Of a stretch of DNA of 64,000 nucleotides, positions 45,933 through 59,384 are shown one piece after another (positions within the stretch are counted from its first letter, which is position 1; each line of letters opens with the position of its first letter). Source of the stretch: Stenogyne calaminthoides (Eukaryota > Streptophyta > Magnoliopsida > Lamiales > Lamiaceae); assembly GCA_037126765.1 (NCBI GenBank), contig JBBCBC010000050.1:62001-126000 (forward strand), written 5' to 3'. Below the pieces are notes generated by a model. That model saw nothing but the letters and a program-made list of their open reading frames with translations, was not told where the DNA came from and did no database searches. Made by a program: the position numbers and the translations under genes.

Positions 45933-48900
45933 TTACAAAGATCTCTCAGATGCCAAGTCGAGCAGTGGCGAAAAAAAACGGTGGGGATACATGGGAGGTT
46001 TTCTCTGCAAGTGCCTATCTTGAGAGAATTGACTATAACTGGATTGGGTCTCACTTCAAAGTTGATGGATATTTAACATAATAACATAATCAGCAATGAT
46101 CTCTTTTATGACCAATAGTTATATTTCATTACACATGACAGCATATTAGCATTTTTACGATGAACTTAAAATGGTATTCGTCAAGGTTACCTGATGAATT
46201 AGGACTGTGGAAGGTGTCATCCCTGGAACAGTGTTAACCTCGATGATTAATACCTGCAACAGAGATTTTTCTGTCATTTATCACCATTTTTGTTATGCAC
46301 AAGATTCCTGATAACTTAGATTAGCAAATCAAATACAAGTTTCGAGTTGAAAATGTTTTTTTGTCCCATAATTCTACTGTCTAATTTTGGTTCCAAAAAA
46401 AAAAAAAAAACCCTTTTCGGTTTAGTCCCAATATTTGAAAAAATTGTCCAATTTTGGCAACAACAAATCTGGCAATTCTATATGGAGTCTCGACTTACAT
46501 CACCACTGTCAACATTGACAAACGCATCAATTCGTGAAAATCCTTCCAGTTGCAGGGTGTTGGCTATGAGCTCAATGCGTTTTTTACATTTCTCCAGAGC
46601 TGCATTACTGTTTTTATGGAAAATAATGCCAACAGGAGAAACAGAGAACGGATACAAGCTGAGATTAGTAATGCAACATAATAAAAAAATAATTTGAAAA
46701 CACTTTAACAGATTCTTAGTTTCTTAATATTGGAACTTGAAAAAGACCATTCGAGAAAATCAATTTTCTTGATGCTGCATCTCAAGTTACACATAGTTCT
46801 TCAGGAAATATATGCTGATGATGTTTATTATATTACAATGACATTAATTGAAAACATCAAAATGAGAAATATCAAACAACGGAACCCAGATTTTTAATTT
46901 CATTGGAAGTTCATCAGATTGAATTGTTGGAAGAGGTAATGGATATTAAGGGACAAATACCTCATAATTGAGAGGGGTGGTGGAGTCAAGTTGATGCCAG
47001 TTCCACCTGAGATAAAAAAATTAACCACATTAGAAATAAAAGTTCTAGTGGAGAAGGCATCTATTTATTTCAGAACTTGCAACATGCTAGATCATCCATA
47101 CTGAGTTGAAATACATACCTTGAAATTTCTCCTCTAGTGATAATATATCTCCAGATTCTTTCACAGTAATGCTGGGTGTCAACGAGCTCATTGACCCACG
47201 TTTTCCGACGACACCAACAGTTATTTCTACCCATCGGCTGTTTCCCTTCCACAGAAGATCATGTGTATTCCCAGAACTTGTTTGGGGTGAAAAAATTATC
47301 TCATCTGTCTCAATAAAAGGCTCAAATATCAAGAGCTCAGGAGTAGGAATTGGCATTTCTATCACTCCATGTGCCTGCACAAGTTCATACATGGAAAATG
47401 TTGACAAATAAAAAAGAAAAAAAAAAAGATGGAAAACAAATTTACTACTATAAACCAAGTAAAAGGGAATCTTCTGCTTGTGACCAGAACTACCCAGTAG
47501 CTACAGCCAAACTTAGAATTGAATGCTCATTTCATTTTAAAATAGTTCCAAGGAAAAATAGAAGTGTTGAATATATCTCAATGAAATCTAAACTAAATAA
47601 GACCAAGTTCAGAGCATGTTTTTTATGAAAAAAGTATTACATGAGCTTTTTGGTCAAAATCAAGTACACATTTAAAGTTCACATGAGCTGATACTGATTG
47701 AGTCAGATTTTTTTATTTATTTTTCAACATCATGCATCTAGGAAACCATGGGGAATAGACTGATATCGCATAAGTATTAAAAACTATACCTTCGACAAAC
47801 TATTAGGAGGAATCCTTGGGAGGCAGTTCTCCAGTGCTTTAATGTATACCTCAAGGTCCCCATCACAACTGTATAGTGAATGGCACATCATGTAATTTCT
47901 TCCATATTAATATGACGGCAGACACTATGAGAATATTCCATTGCATATGCATTTTCCAAAACCAAAAGAAACATATACCTACCATAATCTTGCTACTCCA
48001 GTTGAGCAACCATCTCTAGCTGGTTTAACACATAGTGTTTTAGACCGAAGCTTTGATATCAAGTCATGCCAAATATCAAGTGGGGAAGTTTTTAGTAAAT
48101 CCTCTTTTCCCTTCTTACATCCTTAGAAATTGTAGGACACCATCATCTGCAAGCTGGAACCCAAATTTTGGGGCTTGTTAAACAATATACATTAAGAAGT
48201 CATTGAAAAGTCAGAAACATGTCAGGTTACTGAAAATAAATATTTTTCACGCTATAGTTACCCATACATGTTGAGGGCAAGTGATGTAGCAACTTTATCC
48301 ATACATGTCTTGGAAGCAATAACGCCAGGACCTTAGATTGAAACAACAGATGATCAAACTCATGTCGTAGAAGTAACTCACAGCGACTTTTTTACATGTT
48401 CAATAATAACTTTGAGTAAAATATTACCTGAATAAGGAACTCCCTCAGCATCCAACAGCGATTGGAGCGTGCCATCTTCACCTATTCCTCCATGAACTGT
48501 CCAGTGATAAACAATCAGTACCGAACTAAAGGCAAACCTCTCTCTAATATTTATTTTGAGTTGTCAGGAGGACGTAATCACAATGCAAAACCCAGAATGT
48601 CCAGTTATTTAATGTTACCAAGATAAAATTGAAATCCGATTCTCCATCCAACTAGAAATCCAGTTTAGTTCGACCAATAAATCATCCCCCAAACACATGA
48701 ATGACTACTTTAACAGCCAATTCCATTATTTCAAGACTAATAGATTTCTTAGGTTTTATTTCAAAAAGTTGCCAGAAATGCTAATGAACAACATAGATAA
48801 AAAAAATTTGCCTCAGTATAGTGTCTCACTTATCAGAAAAACTATTGATCTTCTCCAAACATTATCTGCTGTCATATATTGAGAAATGAACAAGGGACGG

Positions 48901-51900
48901 TAAAATATTGTTCTTTTTTTAAAGAGATATTGCATTCTCGGGAGATTCAAAATCTTTTTAATGACTATTTCCAAAATCTTCACAAGGATTCAAATATGTA
49001 GACCGTAGTATTTGAAATCATAATGGAGGGGTAATAATGACTGCAGAATGTAGAAAAATACTTGAAGATGGATACTAATTATTACGAAGGTGCCAAATTA
49101 AATACCTGCAATAAAAACGGTTGCCCCCAACTCTTTAGCTTTCTTGATCCATTGGTCGAGGGAATATCTCTTTGGTAAATCATCAGATATATCAAACCCT
49201 CTGAACCAATCATGTCTCTTCAAGCCTTGAGTGAGTTCATCCATTACTTGACTCCGCAACCTAGATGTCAATGCTGCTCGAACAGGCTCAATGGCCTCAA
49301 TGCATGCATCAAGAACTTCTTCAGTAGTATGTCTCAGCACAACAGAGTATCTGTAAACCATGAGACAGCATTGAATCAAAAGATAGAAAAATGCACAAGA
49401 TGAGAAAAGTACGATAACCAAGGATCAAATTGTAGCTTTGGTATTTAAGTTTTGAATGAATATAGTCCAAAAGATTTTTAGAGAAGTCTACCACCTCAAC
49501 ATATAACATCCAAATAGCTCCACTATATGTACCACATCTTCAAAATGACAACCAAACTACATCAATCACCAAAATATATCTATGCAACCGACAAACTCAT
49601 ACATAAAAATAAATATGTTGAGACACCATATTACAAAATTACAAATTCAAAGGAACAATAGCTTCTGTTGTTATGGCAGAACATTAATTGAACTCTAAGC
49701 TTAAGTTTGAAGAAGTTAGCATTGAGGAATGCTGTAAAACAGTTCTCAGCATAACATTATATAATTAAAAGTAGAAGACAAAAGGAACTCACGGTAAGGA
49801 CCAAACTGTCCTTGAGTTTATTCCCGATTTGGTCGTATCAGAATCCATATCAGACGAATACTCAGTTCTTGGGGCAAGCAAGCATGGAATCACTTCGAGC
49901 TGTAGCAAACACATTTCAAATGGCATTAGTTACACAGAAATTGTAACAAAAAGAATCAAATCACGAAAAACTTTGTCCTAAGCTAAAGATGTGAAAGCAG
50001 GTATCCTGTCAAAAAAAAAAAAAAAGACGTGAAAGCAGGTGTTGCATAAGATAATTTCTAGAGCGAGTCACTGAACAAATAAAATTAAGTTTTAAAGGAT
50101 TATGAACTTCTAAAATCTCACAACCACTAAAAATCCTTGACTGAATACTTACATCATCAGATGCTTGGAGATTCAGCCAAACATTAGTTCCACTCATGAG
50201 GGATACTTGTCGTTCAAGTATCTCCACCAAAAATAACAAAAACTTTCCGAGACCTCGATGCTTTGGGAAAGCATTGTTAGTGCGTGAATATTTAGTTCTT
50301 AGAGAGGGACTTGATCGACACTGTACTGGCAGAGGCTTGGAAAATAAGCAAGCATGTTGGACCACAGTCACGAAGGATATTAGAGTGTGAAAATCCAACC
50401 TGTACATGACAAGACATATAAGGGATTACACATGTGATGAAGCTTATATTGAGACCCTGAGTTTAGATATATGTATCTATTTGCAAAAGAACCATGGATA
50501 TTAGGATGGCATAAATGTGAGACCATAATAAGATCACATAAAAAGCGAAATTTTCCAAAAAAATGTAAAATACCCAGGAAAAAGTCAATCCCCCTTTTAC
50601 CACACTATCTATCTCTTATATATTCACAAAAAATTTCCCACTGAAAGATGTAACTAAAATACTATCAATCTAACCTCATAATGGCGCTACAGAAACAACC
50701 TTTTTTTCACTTGATTATAATTGGAAAAGATTACGTATGGCTAGCTGAAGTCTCATTAAGCAACAAATAATTTGTGTGCGAAATTTCTCATTATAGTCTG
50801 TTTCAGAATGAAGGTGCTACTTCCAACTCCAATTCAAAAGTGAAACAAAGTGCATAACAAAGCATTAACTTGTGGTAGGACAAGGAGATATATGATAATT
50901 ATATTAAAATTTGATAAGAATTAACTTCTTCATGCAGATGCTTTACAAAACTGTTTAGGCATTATCAGGCCTAAATTACATTAAAGAAAGACAAATTATC
51001 GCGCTCTCTGAACCATGATGAAGTACCTTTGAAGCTTGCTGAAATAAGAAACTTGTTTGCTCCATCCCACTAATCTGGAGGGGAAATGATGATTAAGTTT
51101 TTAAAATGCGAGAAGAATTATAAAAATAAGATATTCAATAGGGAAACATTAAATATTCTCACCAAAGTTAATATCAGTGAATACTACTGTGCCTGAGTCA
51201 GACCGTCCAAATTTATTGTCTGTAAGGTAATCAGTATCAGCAGAAGGTGGCAAAAACCAACCATCAATTCTAGCAAAATCACGTAGACCAAGTCGTTGAA
51301 ATAATAAAGAAGCTCCTTCACGAATATTTTTAATTACATCTTCCGGAAACTGAGGTGGAGTATGATAAGTAACCTGCACAGTTGGCAAGGTCATTTAGAC
51401 GAGTTTTGATGTATTAGAAATTGTTCTAAAGCATAATCTTTGTTAATTGTCAAGTCCTACAACATTAATCACTTGAATTTAGCATTTAAAAGAATAGTGA
51501 ATTACTGAATTACCACTCCCTCAAATGCCCAAGAACAGAACCCGTTCCCACTAATGATAAGAAGTAGATTTTATGACTCTGAATATCATCTTCTACCTTG
51601 AAAAGACTACATAACTTCAAGGTAGTTTTTAGCTTGATATGGTAATATCAAAATGCCTTCATTTGAATCCAGAAGAGAGACATTATTCAGTACACATGTA
51701 ATACGAAAGCCTTTATTTGAATCCAAAAAGAGACTTTATTCAAATAACAATACATAAAGAACAAACATTCATGACGAAAGGGTAACTCAACAGGTCACAG
51801 AATAATAAAAATGTTGTTCAAAATATACTCCGTTTACCTGTTGTGTTGGTAGATATTTCCGCCGATAATTAAAGATAATGTCCTTTTCACTTGAATCAAT

Positions 51901-54900
51901 GCTACCATGAGAATGAAGCTCCACCTAGTAATAAAGTCATCAAGTTTATGTAAGTGAATAAAAGCTACCGTATCAATAAATTTCCATTTATCATCTAAAA
52001 GATATAAGAGTATACATAGAATAATCTTGAAAACGAGTAGGTTAGATATGCCATGCTTATTTCATTAACAGTCGAAATGTAATGCCATAGTTTTGCTCTG
52101 ATATTTCTTTTGAGACACTTGAAAATACTTTACTGGATTAAAGAAACTGATCTGTCGTACATATGAGGCATTCCTCTATTTGCTAGAATAACTATTTCAG
52201 TTTAATTGCTATATGGTTTAAAGTTTAAACAGATGAAGATTGATATTAAGATAATGAAGATTTATTTCAGGTTTATATCATGAAATCTAAAGAGACAATG
52301 AGAGGTGACCCACTGAGGTCTGAGAAAAATTTCCATGGTTATTAGGTGGATTTAAGTTAAAACAACAGTACAAAATACTAATGAAGCTCTGTCCTCATGA
52401 TAGAGAAATTGCTCATGCCTATATATTTTTAAAAACAAGAAAATGTAGTGTGGCATTTTGGCATATCATTTACATAAGCAAAAAGTTGCAACACAGCTTC
52501 AGACAGATGTAACCCCATGATATTGCACAGATTTAGTTATTGTATCAATTAAAAGATACAAGTAATAGAAACAGTAATGTATCATATCTATACAGAAATA
52601 TGATGAGAGATGTTAATGGACCTTGTCTATTGCAGAGATATTGCACAGATAAGAGATGGAACATATACCTCAGTCGGGAGTAAAGTAACAGGATGACAAT
52701 CAATACCAGAACCTACATCAAGGACAATGGTTGTAAATTCTCTACCTCCTTCCAGAAAAAAAATTTCTACAAAGGACTCTATCATCAATTCCCTGCTAAA
52801 AGTAAAACTTCACTTGATTAAATATCTACTAATTGCAAGATTTCAGTCTAACAACATGGAGAAGGTTAGCTGTACAACCAGAATAAATTAGGTTACTTTT
52901 TTTCCAACTATCGAATATGATTAATTATTAGTTTCACATAATTCTTTTAAGTATGATACCTGTAATTCCTACCAACATAAAGTAATTCAGAATAAAAGCA
53001 AACTTACAAATGCATATTTTCTCTGTTGAATATTTGGAAACCAAGCCAATGTGTGTGCTTCATGCTTTATGATACTAAATTCTAATTAAGACAGTTGTAG
53101 GTTTGTCTTCTTATCCATAATGCAAAAATGGAAGCAAGAGACCAATTACCTCAGTTATAATTGCATTAGCTTTTGCGAGAGAATCATCGACACCATAAGC
53201 AACTGTAACACCGATGCTTGATCCTGCTCTTGTTGGTTTTACCTGAAATTATAAAATTAAAGCTGGGACCTTAAAAGATGTTCATTAATGTTGTAGATGT
53301 AGTAACCTCCAAATGATCAAATGCAAGAAACAGGCTTACCACAACTTTTCCTTTTTCAATATCCAGATGATTTTTAGTAAACCACAGTGATAGCTCTGTT
53401 TCTTCTAATTCACTTCCCTGAAAGTAACTCTCCAAATGTCACAGGTTCAATATATTTTAAATCGAAACACTGATTCTCCAGAACTTCAAGAAAAAAATAA
53501 ACAGAACAAGAAATTCTTCAATAGGACAAAATTTAATCTTGAAGTAGGAAACAGTGCTAAAACTAAATATTATGAAAATAATGCAAGAGCGCATGACACT
53601 GCAAGCTGTTGGCAAGATGGCACCCAGAAAGATACCTGTACTAGGAACCCGGGTACGGTAATAAATCCATGTTTATCAAGCTCCACAGAGGCGCCATACT
53701 GCAAATTATACAAGAATTCAACATTCCATTACCAAACAGGAAACACTAAAACAAACAATTTTCAATTGCATTTCAGGCCTGCAATACTTTACCATTCACC
53801 TCACCATCTATTGACTGAACACTTTTATACTAAATACTGTACATTTTGAAACAATGTTAGATATATCCATGAAGCATGCAAGATCAATAATGAAAATATC
53901 CCTAAGTACAACGAGCGTATTCAGAAAAAATAAAAAAAATGTGTACAGTTAGACTCCATAATACTTTGGCAATAAAGAAATTGAAGCCCATATATTAAAA
54001 AATGAAACTAGTAAGTTACTTTGTCAAATGCTCTCCGACATTCATTGGACTGTGTCCCAACAAAAGGAACATTTGATTTCTCCAATAGCTCCTGTGAAAA
54101 AATGCATCATATCAAAAAGAGCACAAATGCACAGAGAAACTGTATTAACAAATAAACAAATTTCTGAAGTCATTAAGGTCTCACTTGGATGCCACCATCT
54201 TCACCAAAGCGACCATGTATAACAGGAAAAACTATATCCACAGAGGTGGCGAGGTGTGCAACGAAGTCAGACAAGGACTCGAAACTTTGGGCGAGGCTGC
54301 AGTGTAATGCTTAGTTTAGTGAGAAAATCTTGATCAAGAAACAGTAGAGATTGTAACTTCTTACCTTTCAAGTTTGAAGTCAAAATCTGCAGGTGTGTTT
54401 GAGTACACCTAAAAATCATTCACAAGAAACTCAAAGACCAAAACAACAAATATTCCCAAAGTAGCAAAAGGTGAAGGGAAGCCACCCAATTATATAACAC
54501 ATAAATATTAAAATCCTGCAATAATAACCTAAGGCTAGTGATGCACTTCAAATTTCTGCATTTCTCTCGGAAAAGAAGGCTCGGAATACAATGATAATTG
54601 CACCATATTTACTACCTTCTCTATTTCTCGGAAATCACAGATTGAAGTTTGAGTCCTTGGCCATCAAAATCAAGATTTTCCGAATTCGTTTGTAGCTAAA
54701 TGATTCCTTCCGAAGAAACAACAGGGTAATCAGAAAGAGGAATTTCTCTAACCTGAGCAGATGATATGGCGTACGCTTTCAGATTGTAGTGAATGTAATA
54801 GCAGCTCACATGCAAATCATCTCCCTATCAGTACGCCAAACGTTAGCACAAAGAAACAGAAAATTAAGTCACTATCAGTCAAATTCTTAAATTAATAGCA

Positions 54901-55286
54901 TCTAAGCAAAGGTAATTGCAGACCTGAATATGATCAAGCACAGACCGAGCAGAATTGAGCGAAATCCCGCGCTCCGCGGAAGGACCACCGCAGATGAGTC
55001 CAACTCTCAAAATCCTGCCCTCCTCATCGGCGGTACGGCCGCTCTCCACCTTCAATTCCGTCGTCTTAGCGGAGGATTTCACCACTCCAACGCCTCGAAA
55101 ACGACGTCCGCATTTTAAACTCCGTTTGGGAAAGGCAATTGACGGAATTTCCAGAAAGCCGCGACGGCGAATGAAGAAAGGAGTTTCTTGTGGCAGTGTG
55201 TCAGTTTTACTAGGGATGTCGAAGGAATTTAACGCGGCGGAAGAGGAAGAGGAAGCCATCGGAGTTGTGAGAGTAGTTGCTTTCAA
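45933..55286 (-). CDS. DDL: D-alanine--D-alanine ligase family protein, tandem domain, with several frameshifts
   Basis: Twenty-four exons on the minus strand: 54924-55286, 54753-54824, 54365-54408, 54185-54296, 54020-54091, 53636-53698, 53340-53417, 53150-53242, 52669-52792, 51838-51924, 51163-51373, 51027-51074, 50153-50399, 49793-49899, 49106-49350, 48428-48496, 48268-48331, 47983-48153, 47790-47868, 47119-47374, 46961-47006, 46499-46607, 46191-46253, 45933-46014. The Ser-rich start (MASSSSS at 55259; ATG also at 55286) suits a plastid transit peptide. Domain 1 has GGPSAER, HGRFGEDGG and KPTRAGSSIGV; domain 2 has HGGIGEDG and EVNTVPGMT. Repaired length would be about 958 aa. Exons 1-8 are clean. 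Exons 9 and 11 each have one extra base, exon 13 has +1, -1 and -2, and later exons have more. It is either a decaying gene or error-rich sequence. Confidence 0.85.
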
Positions 55287-55289
55287 TTC

Positions 55290-56306
55290 ACAGTGGACTA
55301 GCGGAGTGTGGAGGTGGCCATATATGTATGGGAAATGTCAAATATGTTACTTTACTCGCATGGAAAGGGTAATTTTAATTTATATATGGAAAATAATAAG
55401 TATTTTAACTCTGATAAACGAAATAAAGGGTCGCATCAACTAGCAGTTAAAAATGTATGGCTAATTATTTTTACAGATTACACTTATTATATTTAGATGG
55501 TTAAAAATTAAAACGGATTATATTTGGTGTATACTTACAAGTTACTACTTCCACAAAAAATATCATTTCCACCATAGTAACTTGTCCGAATTGATGAAAT
55601 AGATTAATATAGATATAGATATTGGAAATCCATTGCTTCAAAACTCTACTTTTTCATTTAAAAAACACCCATATCATAAATGAATGAATATATATATATA
55701 TGTATTTGGACGGCAGCTATGGGGTCGTTTTTCTTTTTCTTGATGCTTCACTGCTTTGGCCTTTTGTATTTGTTAATGAATAATTGAATACCTGATTACC
55801 TGGAGAAGTACGTTGGTTACTTTTTAATGATAACCTGATTGGACAATACCTTAAAATAAAAACCTAATTTGAAAAAAATGAGAGAATGTTGATAAAGTGG
55901 AGATGATGATTACTCCTATTATTATAGGATTGGTTGAAATAAATGGTAGGAGAAGAGACAAAATTGGTACCATCACAGAAACATAATCAATTCAGGTGGT
56001 TGGAGTCTCGTAATTATTTTGTATTCTATCAAAACGACAACGATGGGGACAAAAAACAGAGCAATTAAAAATGATGCAAGAGCATAACTGCCGGACTCAA
56101 ACAAAAGATGCAACCACAGCAGATAAACCATCCCGTAACTCACTTCAAAATTCAAATGACTCCACAAACATATACAAACAACAAAGATAATATCAAGTAC
56201 AAATGTGCAATAAAATAGGAAGCTTAAACGTATTTGAATCGAATAATGCAGAGTAAAGTAGAACCGGTTTCCCATGTTCCACATCATTTTCGAAGGCTTG
56301 CCTGCC
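55290..56306. other. Intergenic region between DDL start and alpha-SNAP stop
   Basis: No gene is supported. The DDL promoter should lie in 55290-55700. The minus-strand frame at 55973-56287 is hydrophobic but overlaps the probable alpha-SNAP 3' untranslated region and matches no family known to me. Confidence 0.5.
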
Positions 56307-58708
56307 TCAGGTCAGATCGTCTTCCTCGAGCTCCTTCGCCTTTATACTGTCCTTCACCCTCAATAAGAGTGTGGTCCTCAAAGCATCCTGTGGAAGTGAA
56401 ACAGGCGTTCACAATTTAGACTTTGTTGTTGGTTTCATCAAGGAAAAGATTTTTTATGACTTGGATTAACTAGAACATTATTATCTAAGGTGTTTGGCAG
56501 GGATCTTCCTTTCTCTTACTGCATAACTCTTCGACAAAATATGAATTAGATAACAAAATAAAGTTACCAGTTTGGTTATGCTATCAAACTCCTTGACTGA
56601 AACAGTGAATTTGGCTACATCTTCCTCATCAAATGCAGCGGCCAAATCCTAAAAAGAAAACATTCTTTTAGAAGACATACTAATCAAAGCAATGCCAAGT
56701 ACAATTCCTGGATTTAAACAACAGGTTTTACAGCATATATATAAATCTGTTGAAAGAAATGTTCCAACAAGCTAATACACAACAAACTACTTACAGTTAA
56801 TAGATTGCACTCTCGAGTTCTTGAAAATGTAGGATCTAAGTCCTGCATCAGCGGTTCAAAATGGGGTGAGCAAATCCAGTATGAAGAAACACTTATAAAT
56901 AAAGAAGGGGGAAAAAGAACTTGCCTGATATTTTTCTAGTGCATTATTTATTGCTACAATATCTCCTTTACATAATTGGCAGATTCCAGCATTAAGAAGA
57001 TGTCCTCTAGCTCCATACTTGAGTAAATTATTGTTCAGAGAGTAGCGAGCTACCTCTTCATATATCTCAATTGCCTTTTGGTACCTAATCAAGAAAGTAA
57101 ATCACTACTAATGGGTATGAATTCATATAAGATAGATGTTTCAACAGGTATAGCTAATAACTAAATCCACATCCTTCTCCCTTGTCTAATTTTATCTCCT
57201 GCGGTTGAAAAGTTCAGAATGTGCTAGTATGCCACTTTTTTCCAATTTATGAAAGTAATCACTTCAACAATCAAGGAATGAATTAAAAGTTGAGGGGGGA
57301 AGCGGGAACAACCATTGGGGGGTTATACTTACTTCCCTAACTGAGCAGAAAATTGGGCAACCTTTTGCCTGCACTGACTTGCAGATGTATTAACTTCTTC
57401 TGTCTGGAAAAGGTCTGCAGCCCGCTCATAATAAGTCATTGATTGGTCAAAATTCTGCTCCTGCTCGTACAAGTCCGCAATTTCCTAAAATATTAAAACC
57501 ATATCAGCCACCATTTTAAAGGTCTACCAGCTCCTATTTAAAAGCCTCTGCAAAGATACTCGAGAAACTTCATGAAATATTCTTTTACAACAGTTACTCT
57601 AAAACCTTCATGCAATATTTGTTTACAACAGTAGCAACCTAGAGACATGACGGATACTACTTGATGTAGTTGGAGTTGGAACAAAAAAAGTCATAATATA
57701 TGGAGTGATAATATACTTCAAAAGCAATTTTAAGTATTTAGTTCATCTACTTTACCTTGCAGTACCTTGCAGCCATGTTGACTCTGCTTGTTTCCAAATG
57801 TATATTTACTGCTTGATCTAAACATGATATAGCTTCTGCAGAAAACAAGGCCAAAATTAGCACAACAAAATATAGATTTTACTGGATAACTTCACACATA
57901 AATACACAAACAACACTTCCTATTCTCCATTTTGTTAAACAATAAATTCAAACATTCGGCGTCCAAAGTCACTTCAATAGAGAACATACGTTTGGGAGAA
58001 ATTTTCTTATAGCAATTTGCACTATCCACGTAAGCGCTGGCAGCTTCGTGCCCACTGTCCAACTGCAATGAGTTACGTCCATCATTTCCACAGCTTAATT
58101 GCATCAAGAGAACGTTATAATCGAAAAGATACAATCACTAACCTTTAAATAACAGTTGGCCAATTTGATATAGACTGTTGCAGCTCTGTCCCCTGAAGAG
58201 CAACAGCAATGCAAATTATCAAATTACACATTCTAACATTGAAAGGTCCTAATCTGCACACGCAATAATAAGCACAACTTCACTTTTACTAAAATACTAA
58301 TGTACAAAATGCATCAAAGCAAACTTAATGAACACAAGTTTCTCAGCTGCACTGCAGAATCATACTTAAGGTAACAAATCTACTGTGCAAAATCATATTA
58401 ACAATCCAAAATTGGAAAACGAGACAGTTAAACACTATTTCGCTATAAACACCGCAAAACTTCAGTTACAACGCATGATTAATTTATATTTAGAAAAACA
58501 TTAAAATCGCAGATAATAAAAACAAATACTGCAAACACAAGTCAAAATACTCACATGATTTAAAGAGTTTAAAGGAATTGGCGGCTTTTTGGTACAGATC
58601 AGCGGCATCCTCATATTTGGAGCCAAATAACCCCCAACCTTTGATTTTCTTCTCCGCTTTCCTCTCGAATTCCTCACCTCTCGTAAAATCTTGATTCCCC
58701 AATCCCAT
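56307..58708 (-). CDS. ASNAP: Alpha-soluble NSF attachment protein (alpha-SNAP), 292 aa
   Basis: Alpha-SNAP binds SNARE complexes and recruits NSF, which uses ATP to take spent SNAREs apart after membrane fusion. Nine exons join in phase: 58555-58708, 58143-58192, 57990-58062, 57756-57835, 57333-57484, 56925-57084, 56795-56842, 56568-56648, 56307-56387. Hallmarks are RGEEFERKAEKKIKGWG and FGSKYEDAADLYQKAANSFK at the N-terminus, TPR-like helices throughout, NNNLLKYGARGHLLNAGICQ, DLDPTFSRTREC, and the C-terminal AKELEEDDLT, which stimulates NSF. Length is normal (Arabidopsis about 289). The intron after exon 6 begins GCAAGT instead of GT, a GC-AG intron. The gene is intact and lies next to the error-rich DDL locus. 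Confidence 0.95.
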
Positions 58709-58984
58709 CGTTGCTTCGATCGTAGATAACAGGTCGAGATATTCGATCGGAGCTTTGAATTTTTATACTATTCTTGTTTTGAAATTTCTGATTTTGAATA
58801 AATAAACTGAAGTGAAAATACAAAGCCGTCAAGTTCTTTTGTTGACCTATTTTCACTGAGTTTTGCAGTTTTTACATCAGAAGGTAAAATTTAGTCGAAC
58901 TGTTTTTTGGAAAAAATAAATAAATATGAAATATGAAACTGTTTTGTTAGTCGAACTTTTGCCCCGTTTACCGTGCATTGTTAG

Positions 58985-59085
58985 CGCGGCCCAATTAGGC
59001 CCAAGACGAGAGTATTAATCAGGCCCAGATTACTCAGCTACACAACATATCTTCATGCATATGGCCCCAATTCTTGGCCCAAAGT
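58985..59085 (-). promoter_or_regulatory. GGCCCA (site II-like) cluster, alpha-SNAP promoter
   Basis: Four GGCCCA copies occur at about 58988, 58998, 59022 and 59076, 280-370 nt upstream of the alpha-SNAP ATG. Clusters of this motif are typical of housekeeping gene promoters, which suits a general fusion factor. Confidence 0.5.
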
Positions 59086-59279
59086 CGATCTAATTGACCC
59101 TCCCCTGAGACCATTACTTATTTTTTCTCAAATCAAATGCAATAGAACTAATGCAGTATAATTTATAGGTATATCCTTCACCTATATATGGGGTAATACC
59201 GTACTAAATATGAAGGCATCTAATACCTGACTCATTTCAATCGAGTCAACCCCATTTTGTTAAAAAAAATAAAAAATTT

Positions 59280-59350
59280 AAAGTGAAATGATGATTCGAA
59301 CCCACAACGTAAGTTTTATGTTATAATCACTTGAGCTATTTCAATCCGTA
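59280..59350 (-). mobile_element. Possible tRNA-derived SINE fragment
   Basis: On the minus strand an A-box-like TAGCTCAAGTGATTATAAC is followed about 25 nt later by a B-box-like GTGGGTTCGAATCATC. Only the tRNA-like head is visible. No poly-A tail in the right direction was found. Confidence 0.4.
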
Positions 59351-59384
59351 GCTTATTTAGGGCCTCAGACGGTGAGGACTAGTA

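Larger units (their letters stand above)
43710..48826 (-). repeat. Inverted segmental duplication, copy 2
   Basis: This is the reverse complement match of 1-5092. It begins at the first called base after the gap. The copy contains the WI12-like pseudogene, the CACTA and MULE MITEs and the 3' half of DDL. Its exons show frequent homopolymer-length differences from copy 1, for example four in the exon at 47983-48153. Beyond 48826 the alignment cannot be followed because copy 1 leaves the window. Confidence 0.9.

Noticed and set aside
55973..56287. Hydrophobic 104-codon frame on the minus strand
   Set aside because: It overlaps the alpha-SNAP 3' untranslated region, matches no family known to me and has no splice or promoter support.
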